This document shows positions 26,574-34,194 of a stretch of DNA of 64,000 nt, piece by piece. The notes under the pieces are model-generated. The model did no database searches. It was not told the origin of the DNA and saw only the letters and a program-made list of their open reading frames with translations. The position numbers and the translations under genes are program-made. This DNA comes from a bacterium (lineage in GTDB: Bacteria > Elusimicrobiota > Elusimicrobia > Elusimicrobiales > UBA9959). The stretch is from positions 1 through 64,000 of the forward strand of contig JAJZPF010000001.1 of assembly GCA_021811315.1 (NCBI GenBank), in the 5' to 3' direction. How positions within the stretch are numbered: the first letter of the stretch is position 1; each line of letters starts with the position of its first letter.

Positions 26574-26749
26574 GTATAACTCCGCATGGCGGCCGGATGC
26601 GGGCGAAGGTATCCTATTAAAGCGGGAGCCTGGGAGAACTACGGGCCCCGTGTTTTTAGCGGAGAAGGGTCAAGGAAGGCCGTATCGTGAATATTACCGA
26701 TAACCAGGAGTATAACTCCGCATATCGGCCATAGGCGCGGGAAAGGTAT
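26574..26749 (+). repeat. Imperfect 39-40-bp direct repeats in the gap before the barrel gene
   Basis: Copy 1 is at 26574-26612 and copy 2 at 26710-26749, 136 bp apart. Both begin with the identical 14 bases GTATAACTCCGCAT, share CGGCC and GCGGG blocks in order, and end in AAGGTAT. They lie in the 350-bp intergenic region between the divergent protease and barrel genes. A third partial GGCGCGGGA occurs near 26765. No gene was seen in this region. The repeats may be regulatory sites, a small RNA pair or a mobile remnant. Confidence 0.5.
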
Positions 26750-26808
26750 TGTAGATATATAAGTATAGGCGCGGGATTCAAGTCCTGCGCTTTTAAGGAG
26801 ATACCAAC

Positions 26809-27258
26809 ATGAAAACGCTACTTGTTCTGGCTTGCCTGCTCGCGGTCGGCGTCGGCCCGCTGCGGGCGCAGAAAGCCGGTGACTTCGGCGCCGGCGTAGT
26901 TCTTGGGAATCAGACGGGCGCCACGGCCAAATACTGGCTTGACGGCGGCAAGGCGCTGGATATGGGCCTGGGATTCGACTCCGACCTGACCCTGTACGGC
27001 GACTACCTGTGGCATAGCTGGCGGGTTTTCCCCCAGCCGGCAGAAGGCAAGATCCCCGCTTATCTCGGGGTGGGCGCCCAGTTCGGCGGTTCGTCCCGCC
27101 GCGACAATAACGCCGGCCTGCGCGCCGTAGCGGGCGTCGCTTACTGGCTGCCGCGCAACCCGCTCGAGATCTTCCTGGAGCTGGTCCCGGTCTTCCACTT
27201 TTCAGGCCACAGCGGCACGGACGTGAACCTGAACCTCGGCCTGCGGTACTACTTTTAA
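26809..27258 (+). CDS. Small outer-membrane beta-barrel-like protein
   Basis: This 149-aa protein has a signal peptide (cleavage likely after LRAQ, about 21). It then shows alternating hydrophobic/polar strands with Gly and aromatic residues, ending in LNLNLGLRYYF. The terminal phenylalanine is typical of barrels inserted by the BAM complex. With about eight short strands it would be a small OmpA/OmpX-size or DUF3996-like barrel. The function is unknown. TAAGGAG lies eight bases before the ATG. It is preceded by the direct-repeat region and followed by a small basic ORF. Confidence 0.7.
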   Translation: MKTLLVLACLLAVGVGPLRAQKAGDFGAGVVLGNQTGATAKYWLDGGKALDMGLGFDSDLTLYGDYLWHSWRVFPQPAEGKIPAYLGVGAQFGGSSRRDNNAGLRAVAGVAYWLPRNPLEIFLELVPVFHFSGHSGTDVNLNLGLRYYF

Positions 27259-27269
27259 GGGTGAATAAA

Positions 27270-27509
27270 ATGAACATGAACCTCAAAAAAACGGCTCCGG
27301 CCGGGACTCCGACCAAAGGAGAACTGCTGCGGACCCTCCACGCGCTGGCTCCGCGCCGCGCACCCGCGAAGGCCGCGGGTTCCGGGAAGGCCCTGCCGGG
27401 AAAAACGGCGCAAGGAGCCCCCCGGAAAAGGCGAAGCCAGGCGGCTACCTGCCTGCTGCGCCGGTACTTCGCGCTTCAAATAGCGCAAATTACCGGGCAT
27501 GCCGGCTAA
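27270..27509 (+). CDS. Small basic hypothetical protein
   Basis: This 79-aa frame is rich in Lys, Arg, Ala and Pro and has no hydrophobic helix. It begins 11 bases after the barrel gene stop, and AAGGGTG precedes the ATG at a sensible distance. It could be a genuine small cytoplasmic, nucleic-acid-binding-like protein, or a chance frame in GC-rich sequence. Its position in a tight plus-strand series and its ribosome-binding site give moderate support. No family is recognised. Alternative starts are the GTG at 27261 and the ATG at 27276. Confidence 0.4.
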   Translation: MNMNLKKTAPAGTPTKGELLRTLHALAPRRAPAKAAGSGKALPGKTAQGAPRKRRSQAATCLLRRYFALQIAQITGHAG

Positions 27510-27541
27510 AAGAGTTCGACGAATATAAACAGGGAGGTTTT

Positions 27542-27880
27542 ATGAAGATAGTGATAAATCTGCTTGTAAGCAGCCTGGCGGTTTTCGTTACCGCCCGCCT
27601 GCTTCCGGGCGTTACGATAGACAGCTTCGGAACCTCGATCATGGTCGCGGTAGTGCTGGCGCTCGTGAGCGTGTTCCTGGCCCCGGCGCTGATGCTGCTG
27701 ACGCTGCCTCTGAACATACTGACGCTGGGGCTGTTCACCTTCGTCATTATCGGCGCGCTCGTGCTGGTCACGGCCAAGCTGGTTCCGGGCTTCCAGGTGG
27801 CCAGCTTCTGGTGGGCGCTGGTCTTCGCGCTGGTGCTCTCTGTCATCAACGCTTTCTTCCACGGGATCAAACTGCCCTAG
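27542..27880 (+). CDS. YvlD-like phage-holin-family-4 membrane protein
   Basis: This 112-aa protein has four hydrophobic helices and a layout matching the YvlD / phage holin family 4 superfamily: LLVSSLAVFVTARLLPG at the start, LPLNILTLGLFTFVI in the middle and INAFFHG at the end. These small inner-membrane proteins are widespread and of unclear function, often linked to envelope stress. GGGAGG precedes the ATG. The AI-2E-type transporter starts nine bases after the stop, so they are probably co-transcribed. Confidence 0.85.
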   Translation: MKIVINLLVSSLAVFVTARLLPGVTIDSFGTSIMVAVVLALVSVFLAPALMLLTLPLNILTLGLFTFVIIGALVLVTAKLVPGFQVASFWWALVFALVLSVINAFFHGIKLP

Positions 27881-27889
27881 ACGCCCTTT

Positions 27890-28981
27890 ATGAAGGAACC
27901 TCTCGCGGCTCCGATGATGACCAAGCGGGTCCATGTCGTCACCTTCCTGGGGGCGCTCCTCGCCTGCATCGGCGCGGTGCTGTGGATGATAGGGCCGTAC
28001 CTGCTTTCGCTGTTCCTGGGAGCTACGCTGGCCATGCTCACCTACCCGGCGTATCAATGGTTCCGCGCAAGGAAGCTCGGCCCCCGGCTGGCCGCGAGCG
28101 CGGTCACGGTGCTCTTGTTGTCGCTGGTCATAGCGCCGCTGACCGGCTTCTCCATCCTGGCGATAAAGCAGGGTATCTCCATCGGCCGGAATATGACCGA
28201 ACTCAAGGAATTCTCTCCGAAAGCCCTCTCCGTAGCCATAAGCCGCTGGGATGTGGTCAGGACGGTGATAGGCGACCCGAGACAGGTGAACGCGCGGATC
28301 AAGAGCGTGATACAGGTTACCGGAGAATTAACGACCGCGGCCGTACTGGAGCTGGGGAAAAACCTGCCGGAACTGCTGCTTCAGCTTCTCCTGGCTATGA
28401 TCGCCTTTTTCTTTTTCCTGCTCAACGGGGAGGAATTCGTCGCCTGGCTCCTCGGGCTCGGAATATTCGACCGGAACGTGCAGGAAAAACTGGTCAAATC
28501 GTTCCGCGACACCACTATCTCCGCCGTGCTGGCAGGCCTCGCCGCGGCAGCCTCGCAGGCCGCGCTGATCGTAGTCGGGTTCCTTGTTATCGGCGTGCCT
28601 GGCGCTTTCCTTGCCGGGGGCCTGACTTTTATCTTCGCGTGGATACCGATGCTGGGCACCGCCCCGGCCTCCCTGGCGGGCCTGGTTTATCTCTACGCGA
28701 CCCAGGGGTCCGCGCTGCAGGTGGCGCTGATGATAGTTATGGCGCTCGCGGCCGGCGTGATCGACAATTTAGTGCGGCCGCTCGTGCTCAAAGGCCGGGA
28801 CGATATGCACCCGCTGGTGGGCCTTATCGCGATCATCGGCGGCCTGCAGATGTTCGGGATACAGGGCGTCCTGATCGGGCCGATCCTTGCGGCGATGCTG
28901 CTTTCGCTGCTCAAGATCTGGCCCGCCATAAGAGGGCGGTTCGGGATAGCCTCCGGGGAAAGCAAAAAGAACTGCGGTTAG
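27890..28981 (+). CDS. AI-2E family (PerM-like) transporter
   Basis: This 363-aa protein has about eight membrane segments and the conserved C-terminal region of the AI-2E/UPF0118 family (for example LRPLVLKGR-like VRPLVLKGRDDMHPL near 295, then IGPILAAML). Members export small molecules or ions, including some Na+/H+ antiporters; the name does not prove autoinducer transport. It follows the YvlD-like gene in the same direction with no visible Shine-Dalgarno of its own, suggesting coupling. Confidence 0.85.
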   Translation: MKEPLAAPMMTKRVHVVTFLGALLACIGAVLWMIGPYLLSLFLGATLAMLTYPAYQWFRARKLGPRLAASAVTVLLLSLVIAPLTGFSILAIKQGISIGRNMTELKEFSPKALSVAISRWDVVRTVIGDPRQVNARIKSVIQVTGELTTAAVLELGKNLPELLLQLLLAMIAFFFFLLNGEEFVAWLLGLGIFDRNVQEKLVKSFRDTTISAVLAGLAAAASQAALIVVGFLVIGVPGAFLAGGLTFIFAWIPMLGTAPASLAGLVYLYATQGSALQVALMIVMALAAGVIDNLVRPLVLKGRDDMHPLVGLIAIIGGLQMFGIQGVLIGPILAAMLLSLLKIWPAIRGRFGIASGESKKNCG

Positions 28982-29051
28982 CTTTATAAAGCCGAAATAC
29001 GGCGCTGATAGACGGCAGCAAAGAGCCGCTTTGGACGCAGAGGAAAAATCC

Positions 29052-32000
29052 ATGAAAAACAACAATAAACTTGCCGTTCTGCTGGTCGGCTCGGCGCTGC
29101 TGGCCGCAGTGGCGGCGGCGGGAGCTTTCTGGACCTTCAGCCAGATCAGTAAAGAAGCCGACGCGCGCAAGCAGACTTTCCTGGTGATAGACAGGGCGAA
29201 CAAAGTTCTGTCCGACCTGGTCGACGCGGAGACCGGGCAGCGCGGCTATCTGCTGACGGGCGACGAGGACTTCCTGCAGCCGTATATCGCGGTGCGCGAC
29301 GGCATCAAAGGCGAGCTGGAGAACTTGCGCCGGCTCAAGCTGACCAGCGACGCCCATAAGCACCTCGACGCGCTGGCCCCCCTGGTGGCCGCCAAGCTGG
29401 CGGACCTGTCCTCCAGCATCGAGACCCGCCGCAAACACGGCACGCCCGCCGCGCTGGCGGCGCTCCGCGGCAGGCAGGCAAAACAGCTGATGGATTCTAT
29501 CCGCGCCGAGGTAAGCGGTTTCATCGGGCTGGCTGCGGCCGGGGTGGCCCAGCACGACGAAGAATTTCAGCGGAACATGCGGCTCCTTTTCGGCCTCATC
29601 GTCCTCGCCAGCCTGTTCATGCTTGCGCTGGCGTTTTCGGCTTTCTATTTCCTGGACAAAGAAACGCAGCAGCGGCTCAAGGACCTGGTGCACCTTGAAA
29701 CGCAGCGCCTGCTCGCGCTGCAGGAAGATATAAACAAGCGGCTGCAAAAGGCCAACGCCACCCTGCAGATCAGCGAGGAAAGGTTCTCGGTCACGCTCAG
29801 GTCCATCGGGGACGCGGTGATGGCGACCGACGCGGAAGGGCGCGTGACGCTCCTGAACCCCCTGGCCGAACAGCTCACCGGCTGGACGCAGGCTGAAGCC
29901 GCCGGCCGCCCGGTGGAAGAGGTTTTCCGCATCATCAACGAAAAAACCCGGCTGATCTCCGCCAACCCGGTAACTGAAACCCTGGAGAAAGGCACGATGC
30001 CCGTCATGGACGCCCATACTATCCTGGTCGCGCGCGCCGGCGCCGAGCGCGATATCGCCGACAGCTGCGCGCCTATCCGCGGCAGCGACGGGCTGATGGT
30101 CGGCGCCGTGATGGTGTTCCGCGACGTTACCGAGAAAAGGGAGATAGAAACGGGGCTGGAAAAGACCAGGAAAGACCTGGAGACCATCAAAAAAACCGCG
30201 GATGAGTCCAGCGAATACGCCGACAGCATCATCAATACCGTGCGGGAGCCGCTCATCTCCCTGGACCAGGACCTGCGGGTGGTCTCCGCCAGCCGCTCTT
30301 TCTACGAGGTTTTCAAAGTAAACCCCAAGGAAACCGTCGGGAAACTTATCTACGACCTGGGCAATAAGCAGTGGGATATTCCCAAACTGCGCGAATTGCT
30401 CGAAACCATTTTGCCACAGAAAGCGACCTTCGACAACTACGAGGTCGAGCACGATTTCGCCGGCATCGGCCGCCGCATCATGCTGCTGAACGCCCGCCAG
30501 ATCCAGAGGGTGCTCGGGAAGGAAAGGATCATCCTGCTGGCGATAGAGGACATCACCGCGCGCAGGGAGATCGAGGACGGCCTGGAAAACGCCCGCAAAG
30601 AACTGGCGGCAACAAAGATATCCGAAGACGCGGCCCGCGAATACGCCGAGAGCCTCATCAATACCGTCCGCGAGCCGCTTATAGCGCTGGACCAGGACCT
30701 GCGGGTGGTCTCCGTCAGCCGCTCCTTCTACGAATTCTTCAAGGTGAACCCGGAAGAGACCGTCGGGCAGCTGATCTACGACCTGGGCAACAAGCAGTGG
30801 GATATCCCGAAGCTCCGGGAGCTGCTCGAAACCATCCTGCCCCAGAAAGCGACCTTCGACAATTACGAGGTCGAGCACGATTTCGCCGGCATCGGCCGCC
30901 GCATCATGCTGCTGAACGCCCGGCAGATCCAGAGGGTGCTCGGAAAGGAAAGGATCATCCTCCTGTCCATCGAGGACATCACGGCGCGCAGGGAGTTCGA
31001 GAACGGGCTGGAAAAAGCCCGCAAAGAGCTGGCGGCCACGAAGATCTCCGAAGACGCGACGCGCGAATACTCCGACAGCATCATCAACACCGTGCGCGAG
31101 CCCCTGATCTCCCTGGACCAGGACCTGCGGGTGGTCTCGGCCAGCCGCTCTTTCTACGAAGTTTTCAAGGTCAACCCCGAAGAGACCGTCGGGCAGCTGA
31201 TCTACGACCTGGGCAACAAGCAGTGGAATATCCCGAAGCTCCGGGAACTGCTGGAAACCATCCTGCCGCAGGAGACTACCTTCGACGACTACGAGGTGGA
31301 ACACGATTTCGCCGAGATAGGCCGCCGCATCATGCTATTGAACGCCCGCCAGATACAGCGGGCGTTCGGGAAAGAGCGGATAATTTTGCTGGCCATCGAG
31401 GACATCACCGAGCGCAGGGAGATAGAAGACGGGCTGGAGAAGGCCCGCAAAGAACTGGCGGCCACCAAGATAGCCGAGGACGCGGCCCGCGAATACTCGG
31501 ACAGCATCATCAATACCGTGCGCGAACCGCTCATCTCGCTCGACCAGGACCTGCGGGTGGTCTCGGCCAGCCGCTCTTTCTACGAAGTCTTCAAGGTGAA
31601 CCCAAAAGATACCGTAGGGAAGCTGATCTACGACCTGGGCAATAAGCAGTGGGATATCCCGAAGCTCCGGGAGCTGCTGGAAACCATTTTGCCCCAGGAG
31701 GCGACCTTCGATAATTACGAGGTCGAGCACGATTTCGCCGACATCGGCCGCCGCATCATGCTGCTGAACGCCCGCCAAATTCAAAGGGCGTCGGGAAAAG
31801 AGCGGGTCATCCTGCTTGCCATCGAGGACATCACCGAGCGCAGGGAGATAGAAGACGGGCTGGAGAAGGCCCGCAAAGAACTGGCGGCCACGAAGATCTC
31901 CGAGGACGCCGCCCGGGAATATTCGGACAGCATCATCAACACCGTGCGCGAGCCCCTTATCTCCCTGGACCAGGACCTGCGGGTAGTCTCCGCCAGCCGC

Positions 32001-34130
32001 TCCTTCTACGAAGTTTTTAAAGTCAACCCCGAAGAGACCGTGGGACAACTCATCTATGACCTGGGCAATAAGCAGTGGGATATACCGAAATTGCGGGAAC
32101 TGCTTGAAACCATTCTTCCCCAAAAAGCGACCTTCGATGACTACGAGGTCGAACACGATTTCGCCGACATCGGCCGCCGCATCATGCTGCTGAACGCCCG
32201 GCAGATACAGCGGGCGTCGGGAAAGGAGCGGATCATCCTCCTGTCCATCGAGGACATCACCGAGCGCAGGGAGATCGAGAACGGGCTCGAAAAAGCCCGC
32301 AAAGAACTGGCCGCGACCAAGATCTCCGAAGATGCCGCGCGCGAATACTCCGACAGCATCATCAACACCGTCCGCGAACCGCTGATCTCCCTGGACCAGG
32401 ACCTGCGGGTGGTCTCGGCCAGCCGCTCCTTCTATGAAGTCTTTAAAGTAAACCCTGAAGAGACCGTGGGACAGTTGATCTATGACCTGGGCAATAAGCA
32501 GTGGGACATACCGAAGCTCCGGGAACTGCTGGAAACAATACTGCCCCAGAAGGCGACCTTCGACAACTACGAGGTCGAGCACGATTTCGCCGACATCGGC
32601 CGCCGGATCATGCTCCTGAACGCCCGGCAGATCCAAAGGGTGCTCGGGAAAGAGAGGATCATCCTCCTGTCCATCGAGGATATCACCGCGCGCCGGCGGT
32701 TCGAGACCGAGCTGCGCCAGGCCAAGGAGGCGGCGGAGGTGGCGAACCGCTCCAAGAGCGCCTTCCTCGCGAACATGTCGCACGAGATCCGGACCCCGAT
32801 GAACGCCATACTCGGCTTTTCCCAGCTGCTGCGGCGCGACCCGGAGGCCACGCCCAAGCAGAGGCAGCAGATAGAGACCATCAACAGGAGCGGAGAACAT
32901 TTGCTGGCCCTGATAAACGACATTCTGGAGATGGCGAAGGCGGAAGCCGGCCGGACTACGCTGAACCCGTCGGCCTTCGACCTGCACGCCCTGATCGACG
33001 ACGTCGAAAAGATGCTGCGGCAGCGGGCGGAAGACAAAGGCCTGCGGCTGCAGGTGCAGCGGGGCGCCGAACTTCCCCGCTCGGTGCTGGCCGACGAGGG
33101 AAAGCTCCGGCAGATCCTGCTTAACCTGCTCAGCAACGCCTTGAAGTTCACGCAGAAAGGCGAAGTGACCTTGCGCGTAAGGGCCAAGCCGGGCGCAGGG
33201 CCGGGGTTCCGCCTGATAGCGGAGATCGAGGACACCGGCTCGGGCATCGAGCCGCAGGAACTGGCCAGGCTCTTCCACCCTTTCGAGCAGGCCCAGGCGG
33301 GCAGGATGGGCGGCACCGGCACGGGCCTCGGGCTGGCTATCAGCCGCGGCTACGCGCGCCTGATGGGCGGGGATATCACCGTCAAAAGCCTCCCGGGCCA
33401 GGGGAGCGTTTTCAGTTTCGAAGTAGCCATGAAGGAAACCTCCTCCGCGGCGGCGGTAGGAAAAGTGCAGCCGCGGCAGGTGAAAGCGCTCAAGCCCGGC
33501 CAGGAGCATTATAAGGTACTGGTCGTAGACGACAAGGAAGATAACCGCGAGTTCCTCGACCAGCTCCTGGGCCCGGCGGGCTTTACCGTCCGCATGGCGG
33601 TCAACGGCGAAGAGGCCATCAAAGAGTTCGAGGCCTGGCTGCCGCAGATCATCCTGATGGACCTGCGGATGCCGGTGATGGACGGTTACGAGGCTATCCG
33701 CCGCATCCGCGCGCTCAAAGGCGGCAAGGACATCAAGATCATCGCGGTAACCGCCAGCATCTTCGGCGAAATAAACAAGGACGCGCTCGGGGCCGGGGCC
33801 GACGCCCTGATCCTCAAGCCTTTCAGGGAAGCGGAACTGTTCGAGAAGATGAGGACCCTTCTTAACGCGGAATATATTTACGAGGGAGAAGGTCCGGCGG
33901 CGACCCCCGCGGCCGAGGCCGCGGCGGCGCTGAAGCCCGGGGCCCTGGCCGCCCTGCCGCAGGAGCTGGTTTCCCAGCTTCGCGAAGCCGCCATCAACGG
34001 GGACTTCCACCTCCTGCTCGAGCTGACGGGCCGCGTGGAAGAACTGGACAAGCGCCTGGCCGGAGTAATGCGCGCCCTCGCCGGCAAGTTCGACACGCAG
34101 CGCATCCTCAACCTGCTGGGAAAGGATTGA
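29052..34130 (+). CDS. Giant hybrid histidine kinase with CHASE3 and seven PAS domains
   Basis: This 1692-aa protein has TM1 at about residues 7-28, a CHASE3-like sensor region (VDAETGQRGYLLTGDEDF near 60) and TM2 at about 180-203. A canonical PAS domain spans about 240-370. Six copies of a 142-residue PAS module follow (about 375-1220), each with INTVREPL, LDQDLRVV and NYEVEHDF-type motifs. The HisKA domain has H about 1243 in MSHEIRTPMNA, then HATPase (about 1340-1460) and a receiver with D about 1536 in LMDLRMPVMDG. A short helical C-terminal domain ends the chain. It is anchored in the inner membrane. The ATG at 29052 follows AGAGGAAAAATCC. It heads a plus-strand signalling series. Confidence 0.92.
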   Translation: MKNNNKLAVLLVGSALLAAVAAAGAFWTFSQISKEADARKQTFLVIDRANKVLSDLVDAETGQRGYLLTGDEDFLQPYIAVRDGIKGELENLRRLKLTSDAHKHLDALAPLVAAKLADLSSSIETRRKHGTPAALAALRGRQAKQLMDSIRAEVSGFIGLAAAGVAQHDEEFQRNMRLLFGLIVLASLFMLALAFSAFYFLDKETQQRLKDLVHLETQRLLALQEDINKRLQKANATLQISEERFSVTLRSIGDAVMATDAEGRVTLLNPLAEQLTGWTQAEAAGRPVEEVFRIINEKTRLISANPVTETLEKGTMPVMDAHTILVARAGAERDIADSCAPIRGSDGLMVGAVMVFRDVTEKREIETGLEKTRKDLETIKKTADESSEYADSIINTVREPLISLDQDLRVVSASRSFYEVFKVNPKETVGKLIYDLGNKQWDIPKLRELLETILPQKATFDNYEVEHDFAGIGRRIMLLNARQIQRVLGKERIILLAIEDITARREIEDGLENARKELAATKISEDAAREYAESLINTVREPLIALDQDLRVVSVSRSFYEFFKVNPEETVGQLIYDLGNKQWDIPKLRELLETILPQKATFDNYEVEHDFAGIGRRIMLLNARQIQRVLGKERIILLSIEDITARREFENGLEKARKELAATKISEDATREYSDSIINTVREPLISLDQDLRVVSASRSFYEVFKVNPEETVGQLIYDLGNKQWNIPKLRELLETILPQETTFDDYEVEHDFAEIGRRIMLLNARQIQRAFGKERIILLAIEDITERREIEDGLEKARKELAATKIAEDAAREYSDSIINTVREPLISLDQDLRVVSASRSFYEVFKVNPKDTVGKLIYDLGNKQWDIPKLRELLETILPQEATFDNYEVEHDFADIGRRIMLLNARQIQRASGKERVILLAIEDITERREIEDGLEKARKELAATKISEDAAREYSDSIINTVREPLISLDQDLRVVSASRSFYEVFKVNPEETVGQLIYDLGNKQWDIPKLRELLETILPQKATFDDYEVEHDFADIGRRIMLLNARQIQRASGKERIILLSIEDITERREIENGLEKARKELAATKISEDAAREYSDSIINTVREPLISLDQDLRVVSASRSFYEVFKVNPEETVGQLIYDLGNKQWDIPKLRELLETILPQKATFDNYEVEHDFADIGRRIMLLNARQIQRVLGKERIILLSIEDITARRRFETELRQAKEAAEVANRSKSAFLANMSHEIRTPMNAILGFSQLLRRDPEATPKQRQQIETINRSGEHLLALINDILEMAKAEAGRTTLNPSAFDLHALIDDVEKMLRQRAEDKGLRLQVQRGAELPRSVLADEGKLRQILLNLLSNALKFTQKGEVTLRVRAKPGAGPGFRLIAEIEDTGSGIEPQELARLFHPFEQAQAGRMGGTGTGLGLAISRGYARLMGGDITVKSLPGQGSVFSFEVAMKETSSAAAVGKVQPRQVKALKPGQEHYKVLVVDDKEDNREFLDQLLGPAGFTVRMAVNGEEAIKEFEAWLPQIILMDLRMPVMDGYEAIRRIRALKGGKDIKIIAVTASIFGEINKDALGAGADALILKPFREAELFEKMRTLLNAEYIYEGEGPAATPAAEAAAALKPGALAALPQELVSQLREAAINGDFHLLLELTGRVEELDKRLAGVMRALAGKFDTQRILNLLGKD
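30180..32700 (+). repeat. Six in-frame 426-bp repeats coding for PAS modules
   Basis: The anchor ATCAA(T/C)ACCG recurs at 30231, 30657, 31083, 31509, 31935 and 32361, exactly 426 bp (142 codons) each time. Encoded modules differ at few residues (for example NPKETVGK or NPEETVGQ; QKATFDNYE or QETTFDDYE). Exact length and high identity indicate recent tandem duplication or ongoing gene conversion. Confidence 0.97.
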
Positions 34131-34194
34131 GCGAGCGACACCTTCAAGGTCAGGCCCCGGGCCGCTGCGCATAGCGCGGCCAAGGAGAAAGAAA

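Noticed and set aside
26458-26808. Possible riboswitch in the 350-bp gap
   Set aside because: Direct repeats are present, but no known riboswitch core or characteristic paired set could be recognised, so no riboswitch call is made.
30180-32700. Regular repeats that could suggest a CRISPR or satellite array
   Set aside because: The 426-bp units are in frame and encode PAS domains, so they are gene-internal repeats. No short repeats with unique spacers were seen anywhere in the window.
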